Shown: piece after piece, positions 42,097-53,181 of the stretch
Layout: each line of letters starts with the position of its first letter
Numbering within the stretch: position 1 is the first letter of the stretch
Source: Trichomonas vaginalis G3
Taxonomy: Eukaryota; Parabasalia; Trichomonadida; Trichomonadidae
Length of the DNA: 64,000 nt
Direction of reading: 5' to 3'
Assembly (NCBI RefSeq): GCF_026262505.1
Contig: NC_067205.1
Coordinates: 19,961,645-20,025,644, forward strand
Notes under the pieces: generated by a model
Databases searched by the model: none
What the model was told of the DNA's origin: nothing
The model's input: only the letters and a program-made list of their open reading frames with translations
Made by a program: the position numbers and the translations under genes

Positions 42097-43674
42097 ATGT
42101 CGATTCATGAGCCCAGTGAAGCAGAATCGACTTTTCAAGGATCGAAACTAATAGACAATATATATTTTGTTGCAACTGCCAAGCAATTAGCACAAAATTC
42201 CAAACTTATCATTGATCCAAAAGCATATCGCAAACCAATAGATACAGAATCATATAACTTAGCACTGAAATTTATTTCTCAATACTTATCAAGCCATAAA
42301 TTCAATTTAGCACTGGATGTTGCCAGTAAAGAATCAAATAATTCAGTAAAACTTATTACACAAAAAGCTTTTGTCAATAAAAGATTGAAATTAAGTACAG
42401 AAACATCCCCTGTAGTACAACTAATCAAAGCTAAAAATCCACCAAAAGAACCAAAACAAACAAAATCAAGAAGTATCCTGAAAATTGAAAGAGAATTAGT
42501 TCAATCATCTGATTCTGAACTTACAGAGCAAAGTATTGTAGCTGAGGCTATCGAAATGCAACAAGAAAATATCAAATCAAATCAAAGTTCAAAGCATCAT
42601 AAAAGGAAATCAAAAAAGCGTGCATTAGAGAATGTTGATACAGGTGACACATTCACAGAAGAGAGTGAAGTCTTTGTTCTTCCTTTACATGATCCTGCTT
42701 ATGGATTGCCAAAGGAACAGCAAAAGAAGATGGTCAAATCTAAGCAACCACAACCTAAGAATGTAGAATCTTCTAAGAATGGATCATCAAAGAGAACTAA
42801 AAGCAGAGTTCGTAAATCATCCAAGCATTCTTCAACAAATATTGGATCAGAATACTCTTATACATACGTTTATACGGAATCAGAGTCTACCCCATCCAAA
42901 CAATCAGGAGTACAATTAAAATTACCAACTCCTCCGATTTCAGAGACATATGGAACTGGATCTTACTATTCCGGATATTCTTATACATACGGATCTGGAA
43001 CTGGCTCATATTATAGTCAGAGCTATAGTAAAAACCCTTATTCTGCTTCATCTCCGTTATCTGTCAAATCATCAAACATTTCTTCATCGAAATCCTCGGT
43101 TTTACCTCCAAAAGAACCTTCTCTTAAGGTATATGAGCCTGGACTTCAAAGAGCTGAAGAAGGTTCTTTAGATTTTCTCCAAAGAACTGCAAAAGACAGT
43201 GACGAATCGAGTGATGACGATGATGGCAAGGAAGTTAAACTCAGTAAGTATTCAGCACCTGCTGTTGAAGGAATGAAAGCTGTAAAAGGAAATAATTTCT
43301 TTGACAAAAATGCAATCAAAGAAGCCCAAAAAGATCCACGTCTTAAGCCTTCCCAGATACAGAAAGCTAACTTCTCCGAGAAATCATGCGCTTCTCGTAA
43401 ATCCGTCGCATCTGCTCACATTTCTGTTGCATCTGAGAAACCATTGATGCCAGAAGAGCCAGAAGGTAAGAAATCGAAGAAGTCTTCTACTGCTTCTAAG
43501 AAAGAGAAAGTTCCTGAGCCTCAACCGCAGCCAGAACCAGAAAAAGAAGAAATTGTTGAAGCTGAAGAAGAAGATGAAAAGGATGAGGAAGAGGAACAAC
43601 ATGAGGAAGATGAGGAGGAGGAAGAAGAAGAGGATGCTGGTGAAGAGGAAGAAGCAGCTGAAGGAGAAGAGTAA
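42097..43674 (+). CDS. LisH-like, highly charged disordered protein, 525 aa
   Basis: Residues about 50-80 (YNLALKFISQYLSSHKFNLALDVASKES) have the two-helix pattern of a LisH dimerisation motif, as in basal-body/centrosomal FOP-type and several nuclear proteins. The rest is low complexity: basic patches (KHHKRKSKKR, KRTKSRVRKSSK), a serine/tyrosine-rich repeat region at about 250-320 (GTGSYYSGYSYTYGSGTGSYYS), and a C-terminal acidic run of about 55 residues dominated by Glu. The frame is intact, with base composition like the P4-ATPase. It lies head-to-tail behind the zinc-knuckle gene. Function unknown; a cytoskeletal or chromatin-associated scaffold is possible. Confidence 0.75.
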   Translation: MSIHEPSEAESTFQGSKLIDNIYFVATAKQLAQNSKLIIDPKAYRKPIDTESYNLALKFISQYLSSHKFNLALDVASKESNNSVKLITQKAFVNKRLKLSTETSPVVQLIKAKNPPKEPKQTKSRSILKIERELVQSSDSELTEQSIVAEAIEMQQENIKSNQSSKHHKRKSKKRALENVDTGDTFTEESEVFVLPLHDPAYGLPKEQQKKMVKSKQPQPKNVESSKNGSSKRTKSRVRKSSKHSSTNIGSEYSYTYVYTESESTPSKQSGVQLKLPTPPISETYGTGSYYSGYSYTYGSGTGSYYSQSYSKNPYSASSPLSVKSSNISSSKSSVLPPKEPSLKVYEPGLQRAEEGSLDFLQRTAKDSDESSDDDDGKEVKLSKYSAPAVEGMKAVKGNNFFDKNAIKEAQKDPRLKPSQIQKANFSEKSCASRKSVASAHISVASEKPLMPEEPEGKKSKKSSTASKKEKVPEPQPQPEPEKEEIVEAEEEDEKDEEEEQHEEDEEEEEEEDAGEEEEAAEGEE

Positions 43675-44502
43675 ATCATCAGGAAAAATTATGTTTTAAT
43701 AAATTATCTTTATTTTAAATGGTATGTTCTTTTTATGTGTATTGAAAATACTGCAAGGATCATGATTTTTATAAAAAAATTCAAAAATTTCTTTACAATT
43801 ACAAAAGATAATATGAAATTATTCAAGTATTAGAAGTCTTTGCATGTAACTGATGCTCACTTCGCTGGTTTAATATGTTTTTATTTGCAAAAAAAAACCC
43901 CAAATTCTCAAAAATAAGGAAGATTATATTTGATTTTGACTGTCATTTTGTTTTATTTCAAATTTGGTAAAAATTAAAATCAGGCAGATGGAAGAGTAAA
44001 TCCTTTATAAATCTATTTTCAAAGTATTTTTTGGATTACACTATTTTTCAAAGAGATACAGATCAGAATAAATTCTACTCTTGCTATTGAAGAGATTTAA
44101 CTCAATGGAATTGACTAATAGAGTATACTTTAATATGATATTAAACCATGATGAACAATACTGTTGTAATTTAACTGACATTTAATGAAATTATGAGAAT
44201 TATGATACACAATTCTATGTTCAATAACAACTGCTATATGTAATGCTATTTTATCTAATCCAAATGCCATTACAGCACGAGTATAAAAATCGCGCCAAAT
44301 TTTATTTTTGAATGCAGATTTATCGAACACCAAATCATTACCATAGTGTTCAATGGATCAATAAACTATTTGTATTAAAATAAATTTATGGGGCAACCGG
44401 GAAAATTTTCCCCGTGATTCTTTCGTAAAAAAAGAAAACAGCTTTTTTTGATAATTTTTAATTGCATGATAAGTAAGTAAGACAATACAAAACTCAATTA
44501 AG
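43675..44502. other. Intergenic between convergent genes
   Basis: No coding signal. The TAAATCATC after the stop codon and AATAAATTATC near 43698 could serve as the trichomonad-type UAAA-dependent polyadenylation site of the upstream gene. Confidence 0.45.
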
Positions 44503-47500
44503 TTATAGGCGTTGATGCAAGCCGAAATATTGCTCAGCATCGCCCATAGACTGGAAGTGAACAAGTTGACGGTTTGCTGGATATTTCTCCTCATAACAGA
44601 CAGGGAATGCCATGTTTGCTGGAAGGACTTGTTGTGAGCGTGTATGAATTAATTGGCGGCTTTCGTGTGGTTGAGTGTATTCTTCTGCTTCTGGTTTGTA
44701 CTGGCAAAGGTCAATTGATGACTCTGCCCATTGTATACATTCGTCGATTTTACCTAACTTGATGAAATTTCCGTATTTCTTCAACATTGCGCCATTCCAA
44801 TGATGATAGAGTGACGAATCACTTCTTTTACTTCCGGAAAATCTTCGGTAAAGCTGCCAAAATGACCAAGGTATTTTGGGAGAAACGGTTTTACCACATG
44901 ACAACAGAAATAATACTTAAACCGCCTTTTTCTTGTGTCTCCATGTAAACTTGAGGAACAGCCAATACATACCTTGCTGTCACGTCTTCTTCGAAGATAC
45001 AGATAAACAGTAATTGAGGAACAGTTAATATAGTATTGTACATGGAAATATAAAGAGAATCTAAAGCGGATGTAGCACTAAAACCGTTAAAGAAACCGTA
45101 ATAAATTTGTTGCAAGGCCATCATCGTGTTCTTATAGAATGTCAACAAAGTCAAAAGCGCGCATCTATTAGCACACCATCTACCGTGAACAAGCAATAGC
45201 TTTGCAAGATGTTTGAAAGAAGGAATTGAAAAATCACTTGACATAACAGCTTCAGATCCTTCTCTTCCTTCAACTCCTACACCAACATTTGCAGCACGTA
45301 GCATGTCAACATCATTTGATCCGTCGCCAATTGCTAATGCTCCTTTGGAAGGATGCATTGTCATGAACGCTCTGACGATGTTTCCTTTCTGTTGGGGTTC
45401 ACAGCGAGCACAAACAACTGATACGCATTCTTCTGCATATGAATAAAATTCTTTGATGACATTTTCATCTGATGCCAAAATCTTGTTTAAATTACAACCA
45501 TCGATAGCAACTAATGTCTTGTTTAAATCAAGATCTGCTAGTCTACTGTAATGGTTTTCGACATCATCCATAGTAATAACAACAATCTTTTGGCTTTTGT
45601 CGCAAAGACCACTTGTTTGCGCGATATTTAATGCTGTATCGAGTTTGTCGCCTGTTAACATCCATATTTTGATGTTCGCATGGCGCAATCTGTGTAATGT
45701 GATGCGGACATCGTCTTGTAGTTCATCGTCAACGCCTGAGAACCCGAAAACTTCTAATCCTTGCTCTGCATCATCAGCTAGTTCTTTTAATTGTTGCTGT
45801 CTGTTTTCTACAGATTCCATTGCTTCTTTGTACCTGTCGAATAAGTCTTTGTCTGTGGCATTGAGAGGGCAACGTGCGAATGTCAGTGTTCTTAAGCCTT
45901 TGTCACTGATTTGGTCAAGTGTTTTGACGAAATCTGGATGACATTCAGATCTTGGAAGAACTGTACTATCTGCGCCTTTCATGTACATCATAATAGTACT
46001 ATCTTCGTCATCTTGCTTTTGTACAAGTACTGACATTCGCTTTCTTTTTGAGTTGAACTCAAAAATTACGGGTCTTTTGTAAACTGTCAGTTTTCCATTG
46101 ATGATTACACTTACAGTTGTTGAAGTTGTGTTGTAAAGTATGTATCCGCACTCGCGCGCGAAGTGGATAAGTGCGATCTCATCGGGGGAAGCACTTTGGT
46201 ACGAAATTAAATAAGGAAATTTCGATACAACTTCTGCGGAAGGTAAATCCAAGGGAAATTCGAAGTCAGGGAAGACCCTTCGGATTTCTGATAGCTTGTA
46301 GTACGTACTGTTCGACAAAGTTTGTATGCCATGACACAAAACTATTGTCAATAAGAAATCTCTGACATTTTCATCAGTTTCGTTGTGCTCTGTCATCCAT
46401 CTTATACACTCCGGTGATACTGAAACAAGTCTTTCCGATGTAACTTGCTCCCATGAATTGATATCGTCTAATATTAATTTTGATGGCGGCTTTTTGTTCT
46501 GTTCTAAGCCAAATACAGCACTTTGGAATGCAACTGCTTTGAAAGTCATCTGATTTTTGGTGATTGTACCTGTTTTATCTGAAAAAATGTGAGTTACTCT
46601 TCCTATTGAGCAAACTAAGTCAGAATTTCGACAAAATGAGTTCTTTTCGCCATCCATCATCGTTTTATCATGTGTTATACTCTGAGAGAGGAAGAATCTG
46701 ACAAGATCTAGTGTCGAATAAATTGATGATGGAATGACAATGTTCAAAATCAAAAGCCATGAAAATATCTGGTAGAAATAATTAATAAATGGTAATTCGT
46801 GGAGATCTAAGTACCCAGAATTAATATGCTGCCTTGTCCAGACGTAATTTCCAACTGTTAAGCCAATACAAATAATAGCTAGCGAAATTGAGAGAATAAT
46901 GACCATTCTGTCAAGAAAAGTGTCAAGTTCTGTAAATTTGAAGTGTGGTTTTGCTGCATTTAAAATTGATTTCGTATCTTTGCCTGTATAAATGATAACA
47001 CCAACTGCAAATGCAGTCTTTCGTAATATACAGCCACGAGGTACAAAGTAATTTAAGTCTATTGGCGTAGTTTGGTTTTTCGCGATAATTTTGCCGTTGA
47101 AGTCTGTTAAATCAGGTGTAGGCTTTGAAACATGTATTTCCATAGCGCACTTGTGGAGTTCGCCAGGTACGGATGCTTTAAACTTTAAATTTGTCTCTCC
47201 ATCGAGAGCAGAAGTTTCAATTCTGCATCTTCCGTCTGTTGATTGCGAATATAACATCACGACATCTGCAGGAAATGTGCAATCATTTTCAATATATACC
47301 AATTGACCAACGTTTAAGTGTTGCCACTCTTCATCAACAACACTTCCGTCGCGATTAACAACTTTCGCTATACGCGTGTTAATAGTTTCATCTGCTTTGT
47401 GCTTTTTATAATCTTCAAATCCGTTTTTGATTGCTGTAATTGATAACATTAAAAGTATAGATAAAAAGCCAGTTACGGGATCTAGTTGTGATATTTGTGG

Positions 47501-47695
47501 AACTGCTTGGATGATAGCACAAAAAAGAAAGTATATATTTGCAAATCTGTGAAACTGTTCCCACAAATTTAAAAATATGAAGTTCCACCATGTATAACGA
47601 CTCGTAATGATGATATTTTCGTATGGTTGTGGATTGGGATTCGGTGAATGTATCACTCTTGCGCCATCCCCGTCTTGCGCAAGAGGATTACTCAT
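44503..47695 (-). CDS. P4-type phospholipid flippase ATPase, C-terminus disrupted
   Basis: The 934-codon frame (44891-47695) has every cytoplasmic hallmark: the N-terminal NIIITSRYTWWNF motif, DGETNLK at about residue 163 (A domain), the IPSSIYSTLDLV membrane motif of the P4 class, phosphorylation motif DKTGTITKN at about 373, KGADS, MLTGDKLDTALN, and the hinge GDGSNDVDM at about 788. Flippases move phosphatidylserine and related lipids to the cytoplasmic leaflet. The frame ends shortly after PQVYMETQEKGG, before the last two to four membrane helices. A second ORF in another frame (44503-44904, WSFWQLYRRFSG ... to QYFGLHQRL) looks like a cytosolic tail. The family is normally about 1100-1200 residues, so roughly 100 residues of membrane region seem deleted near 44890-44930, with a frame change. 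Probably inactive as drawn. Confidence 0.85.
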
Positions 47696-50306
47696 TGAAT
47701 ATCAATAAAATTTTTCAACAACAGAATTTACCGTAAACGAGAAAACTTCGAATTTATTGATTTTAGGATACCCTTACATTGCGTAGTTAGAAAGAGAATA
47801 TGATATTGTCATGATTGTTAAAGTTTTAGGCTCCAGAAATGAATATACATCAAACTGAAACAATTGATAAATTGAATGAACTTTTGAGAGGTTCTCAAAT
47901 AAAAAAAATTATCTAATTTTTTACAATATTACTATTATTTTATCCACATATGTATATATAGTAATTTGAGAAAACTTTTAGGAAAAAATAAGTTTAATAA
48001 AAATCTGAATTTTACTTGTTGTGGGATTGTTATTAATTGACACTCCAGACGTATTACTAATAGTTATGCGTATGCAATTAAAGTATTTCTGATGGACAAA
48101 ATGTGAGATTTATATCAGATAATTCATTTCTACTATTAAGTTATTCATTTATGAGTTTGCACTTATTCGCACTAAATAAATAACTATTAAAAATTGTTTT
48201 AATTAATTGACACCATATAATAGAGTGAATTTTGTTTGATCAAACAACAATAGATGATAGATATAAAGCCAAGAAACTTGCTATTAATATGCTCTACTTG
48301 CTATTTCAATGTAAGTATGATATTTTCTAAATGTTTCGTTCAGATAACTTAGATATATTAGTCAAAATTTGAAATTTTAATAGCACATATATTAAAAATA
48401 ATTATTATTCATAAAAGATTAATGAAATAGTAAAAAATCAATCAAATTATAAAAATACAACATTTAGAAGAATTCTTATTATCCTTCAAAAAGTCAGTAT
48501 TTCTGCTGTAATTTTCTACAACATTGTAGTTATTGCACTTTGTCTATGGATTTGTATATATGTTATATATAAATTATATATCTAAACTGCCCATAAGTGC
48601 AATTTTTATATAAATTGTTTATTTCTTTAACAATTTCATATGAAATATGCTTTTTTAAGCGTATCAAAGCTGTGTTCTTAATGTGCATGGATATATCAAG
48701 AAAAATGTCGAAAAAAAAATGTGAATTCACAAATTCACTGAATTTTCACCGTTTTTTGAATTTTGCTACAGCACTAATATTAAATAATACTAAAATCTTC
48801 TGTCTTTGTAAAAGAATAAATTCTGACAAAAAGTGCTCGTTTAAATTTAATGATCATCTGTATGACTAAGTGGTAAAAAGTGTTTATGACCAAAAAAGGG
48901 TTACATGCTTAGTCTATTTTTCTGACAGGATACTCTAGATTTACATGATCTCTATTTCATATCTCCGTTTTTAGATTCTTCGACAGATTTTATGATAGAA
49001 AACCAAGATTAACAAATTTCTGGCATGTTAATGAAGAAATCTGCAGCTACCCTCAATATTATTTCAATAATCAGTATCGTTTCTCTTACAATTTATTTTT
49101 TTCTCAATAATTTAACAAGAAATAACAATACACACTTGGTTTTACGTATAAAAGCTAAGTGTCGAACTTAATCAACTTTACTTACTTAGCAAATGAATAT
49201 TTTTGTGGTTGCGAGTTCTGAATGCTGAAGTTTTAGATTTCTCTATAAATGATATCATTGCACTTACAATGTTGTTCCAGTCTATCGCATAAATCATAGA
49301 AAATCCAAAAAAAAAAATAATATAAAGAAAATTCATGTCATGAAGTTCAAAAAATACCGTGTAACATTAAAATTTGTTATGCATAATACATTTTAGCTAT
49401 TATTGATTTTTTTTAATTTTCGAGAAATTGAATAGTGAGTCCGATAGAGAAATTTTTAAAAATCCTAGTGCCTCATAGAAGTAATTTCCCTCGTCTCCCA
49501 TACTTCCAAATGTATGCATATGACATAAACTTTTATGCATTACACAAATGGCCAATAATATCTATAGAGTAAAAAATTAGAAATTTAATTTTTTTATATG
49601 ATAGTTATATTTCAGATTTGCGAGCGTAACTTTTTTCTCCATGGCATACTTGTTTTAAGAGCAAATGATCAAAATCGTCCTTCAATTATTGAAGGAGCTG
49701 ATATCTTTTGAAAATTGAATTGAAAGGGTATTCAATTTTCAAATTTCCTCTCAATTTTGGAAACATATCAACTCTATGAATTAACAATTATGTGCCTTCA
49801 CAGTTTATCAGTCATATAAGGTGCTTATAAAGAAAAAAGTTACGCTCGCAAAATATGTTTTTATATAGATTTCACATAAAATAATTATGTAATTTCTAAA
49901 AAGAATATTTTTGTTCTTGAATATTAAAGTGTATTGTAGTTTAAAAAGTTTTAAATATGTTGCTAAAATTTCAGGTTTATAGCTCATGTCTAGCATGACT
50001 TCTTCGTATGCGCAAAAAATCTGACACGTAAGGGTATCCTTTATATTTTATTAATCAATTTCTCTAACCTTGGTTTGAATTACGATCAAATTTGAATGGT
50101 GAGATTATTGTAAATTTCGATCCTAAATTCGTTCTTTTTTAAGGCTGCAATTACGCCCATCTGACATTAATTCAAATTTTTGACAACCGGTGTGAAGCGA
50201 TATTGAAAATTAGCCTTAAACACTTGAATTGAATGCCCGTCATATGGGCGTAAGTGCACCCTTAAGAAAATTTCGGTTCAGATATATATAATTGGTCCTG
50301 GAAATG
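47696..50306. other. Long intergenic region
   Basis: About 2.6 kb of AT-rich DNA without a convincing gene; the 90-codon ORF at 48597 has biased, non-protein-like composition. Two inverted-repeat pairs: GGATACCCTTAC at 47766-47777 against 50028-50039, and GCGAGCGTAACTTTTTTC near 49621-49638 against about 49835-49852. Confidence 0.5.
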
Positions 50307-50656
50307 TTAAAGGACGAATTTATTCAAGTGTTTAAGATTTGTAACACCGAAAACAAATATAGAATTGTTAAGATATATGGTTCCAGGACCTTTGTTGAAA
50401 ACGTTTTCGATAAGTAAAAATGAAAAATCTGAAATAGATTCGAATTTGATGACTCGATCTTGTATATTTGTGAATGTACATATGTATGTGAAGCATTTGT
50501 TTTCGGTTGCTGTGACGTTCTGGTTTTCACCTTGAATAACTTTAGAAGGAGGGCTAATTCCTGCATAATAATGAAGCCAAACACTATTAGGATCTTCTTC
50601 ACGATGAAATTTTGTTCTTTCGACAATACATTTAATATTTCCAATGGACCCATAGA
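50307..50656 (-). pseudogene. Beta-helix surface-protein N-terminal fragment
   Basis: In the frame ending at the TAA 50307-50309 it reads KCIVERTKFHREEDPNSVWL, then HYYAGISPPSKVI, KCFTYICTFTNI and NVFNKGPGTIYLNN. This matches, position by position, the N-terminal part of the protein at 39150-40154 (YYDGISPPSEVF, KCFAYICKF, NVFSEGPGTVYI). No start codon and nothing after residue about 110. A separate, older fragment of the same family, more divergent than the two near 35-40 kb. Confidence 0.65.
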
Positions 50657-50745
50657 TTCATTACGACTTGAAATTTTTTTTTGTGATGATGTTACTACAT
50701 AAACTATATTTATAAGAAAGAGTTATCCTATTTATACCCCTACTT

Positions 50746-51285
50746 CAAAACGCGTTTATATGCTGAAACTGTCAATGCAGAAATTCTTATAGTGCATGGT
50801 ACAAATATAAATGCAAAAGAAAGTAAAAATAGAACTCCTCTACATTTTGCATGTATTACAAATTATATTGATATTGTTGAAATTCTTGTCTCAAATCAAG
50901 CAATGATAAACGCAAGAGATCAAGATGGGCAAACAGCTCTCCATTTTGCATCATCGAAAAATCATTCTGAAATCGTATACACGGTGCTGATATCAATGCA
51001 AAAGAAAATAAATACGGAGATACAGCACTTCATTATGCAGCTATTAACAACAGTATAAAAACAACTGAGATTCTTATTTCTCACGGTGCCAATATCAATG
51101 CAAAAGAAAATAGTTGTCGAACTGCGCTTCATCTCGCTGCACGAAAGAATAAGAAAGGAATGACTGACTTTATCATATCTCACTATGCTAACGTCAACAT
51201 AAAAGATAAGAAAGGGAAATCTGCTATTTTTTACGTAAAGAGGATAAAAGAAAAATTCACTGATTATGATGACTTTTTCGATTGA
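50746..51285 (+). pseudogene. Ankyrin-repeat protein, C-terminal fragment with frameshift
   Basis: Five ankyrin repeats can be followed: AEILIVHGTNINAKESKNRTPL, then HFACITNYIDIVEILVSNQAMINA, DGQTALHFASSKNHSEIV, GDTALHYAAINNSIKTTEILISHGANINA, and CRTALHLAARKN to the acidic end DYDDFFD. A short deletion near 50980 moves the frame (IVYT to HGADINAKENKYG). There is no N-terminal helical domain or start codon, so the 5' part is missing. This repeat type is typical of the very large DUF3447/ankyrin families of trichomonads. It lies directly downstream, on the opposite strand, of a beta-helix fragment. Confidence 0.75.
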
Positions 51286-51814
51286 ATTTAACATGAAGTT
51301 ATAGCTTCTTCAGGTAAAAGAATAAAGACGATTTCCAATTCTATAATTTAATTTTTCATATGATTTTAAATGTTTGTGAATCTGAGAAACTTTATGGAAG
51401 TTCTAGCATGTACAATGTATGGTTGTGGTTTGAATTCAGCGAAAATATCGCACTCGAATTATTCTATATTTTTCTAAGGTAAGACGTTACCTATTTGATG
51501 GGGAAAAGTTATTATAAATCATTATATCCTGCATTATATAGTCACTAAACTGGTAATAAAATATAAACATTTTTTGATTTTGTAAGAATACATCAGAATT
51601 GGTAATTGAATACTAATTGCTTAATTAGAATTTCTGATATATGATCTCAAGTGGCATTGAAAATTTTACACATAAATAGAAATACAACAACAAAAACACT
51701 ATTTTTATACATAATAAGAATAATTAAAATTATCTTGGTATTTTCTTCTCTTCTAAGCATTTGAGACATCGTTTAATATGATTAACAGCTAATTTTAGAT
51801 CTAAATTGTTGATA
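51286..51814. other. Intergenic, no gene recognised
   Basis: AT-rich spacer. It contains CTCTTCTAAGCATTTGAG near 51750, which may be coding remnant on the minus strand, but nothing can be assigned. Confidence 0.4.
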
Positions 51815-52921
51815 TTAATATCCGCCAATTCCATTATACATTAAACAAAAAATATCTCCAGAAATTATAGCAGCTGATGTAGGAGCATCTGCGCAATAAC
51901 AAGAAGCAACAACAATTACTGTCAAAGGATGCATTAAATAGCATTTAAATACATTAGATCCTACTGGGCAAAACCAAAACTTTACAGATGCCCAAACTTT
52001 TGAAGCTTCAGCTAAATTGTAGATATCTTCTTGATATTCCCATTTTATTTTTGGAATCATTAGTTTAGTCAAATCCATGATTTCTTCTAAATTATGAATA
52101 CATCTCGGTTTATCTTCTGGCCTGTTTGTGAATATATATCGCTTTGGTTTTATTTTCCTGAGTTCGAATTTATCAAGGAAATATTCATGCAATCTTTTTC
52201 CATGGATACCGAAAAAGTTTATGAAAGGTACTGGATTTGTAATAGTACTGCAAATATCGCATGATACAAATGATTTGTTTTCAAATCTTATCACTCTATT
52301 CTGGGGAATATTAAATAATTCTAATATAATATCAAAAACTGGAGGAAATCCATTATAAATAAAATAAGCGTTTTTTGTAAGTTCTTTTGGAACATAACTA
52401 ATAAAATATAATAAAGGTGTCGCTAAATCTTCTAAGCAATGACCAAAATTAGTATTAACTTCTCCATATCCAATAGCAAAAATGTGTGGATAGTGTCCAA
52501 TGACACTAAAATTACCTAGATCAAGTCGATCTTCACTATCTATTTTGCGCCAAAAATAAGAATTATCTCTAGTTACGACTGTGCCGACATGATTTACATA
52601 ACAGTTATATATTTGAATCAAATTATTCATAGGACTCATTAAATCAACATTAACTTTCTTGGTTTCATTAAGATCATTCCACATATTATAAAAAGGAGTA
52701 TTTATAATATGATTGTAGGATCCATTAATTGTTATATTAATAAATATATCTCGATGATCCCGAATGATAGTAAATGGACTACTGATTTCGGATTTAAATG
52801 CAAAAATGTCTATATAATTTAAAACAAGTTGAATCTTATCATGACTGACGAAACTTGGGAACAAGCGAACTAGTAGGCAAAAAAGAAGAAGACTGATGCT
52901 GCGATTTCTTCGATGGTTTAT
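51815..52921 (-). CDS. Glycosyltransferase family 61-like protein, start codon apparently lost
   Basis: The long frame continues upstream of the first usable start into a signal-anchor, NHRRNRSISLLLFCLLVRLF, directly preceded by ATA (52919-52921) where ATG would be expected, and then by a TGA. The lumenal part has GT61/DUF563 features: FGHCLEDLATPLLYF at about residue 140 (the GHWLxD-type motif), the YIFTNRP strand, and a late KFWFCPVGSNVFKCYLMHP segment in the place of the G-AGLTN/F-P motif. Enzymes of this family transfer sugars such as xylose or GlcNAc to glycoproteins in the ER/Golgi. Total about 369 residues with the anchor. One substitution at 52919 would abolish initiation, so a decaying gene, a sequencing error or an upstream spliced exon are all possible. 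Confidence 0.7.
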   Translation of the reverse strand: MNHRRNRSISLLLFCLLVRLFPSFVSHDKIQLVLNYIDIFAFKSEISSPFTIIRDHRDIFINITINGSYNHIINTPFYNMWNDLNETKKVNVDLMSPMNNLIQIYNCYVNHVGTVVTRDNSYFWRKIDSEDRLDLGNFSVIGHYPHIFAIGYGEVNTNFGHCLEDLATPLLYFISYVPKELTKNAYFIYNGFPPVFDIILELFNIPQNRVIRFENKSFVSCDICSTITNPVPFINFFGIHGKRLHEYFLDKFELRKIKPKRYIFTNRPEDKPRCIHNLEEIMDLTKLMIPKIKWEYQEDIYNLAEASKVWASVKFWFCPVGSNVFKCYLMHPLTVIVVASCYCADAPTSAAIISGDIFCLMYNGIGGY

Positions 52922-53181
52922 TTTAAAATTAAAAAAGTGACCAAAATTTCACAGTCACAAATTCCATATATAGCATTGTTGAGTTTGTTTTTTATATAAA
53001 ATTGACATTTTCCCTAAATAAAAATATTTCAATGAAATTTCTTTGAGTAATCTGATATACTATCAATCGCTATGGATTGCATTTCACTGGAAGCTAACAG
53101 TTATATAAGTTTATCCATTTAAAAAAACAAAAACTATAAAAAATATGATTTTATTTTCAAACAAAAAATTAAACAAAAAAT

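Noticed and set aside
48597-48869. 90-codon plus-strand ORF
   Set aside because: AT-driven composition, no motif, no promoter-like site, and isolated in a gene desert.
50324-50653. 109-codon minus-strand ORF
   Set aside because: Shadow of the beta-helix fragment, whose real frame ends at 50307.
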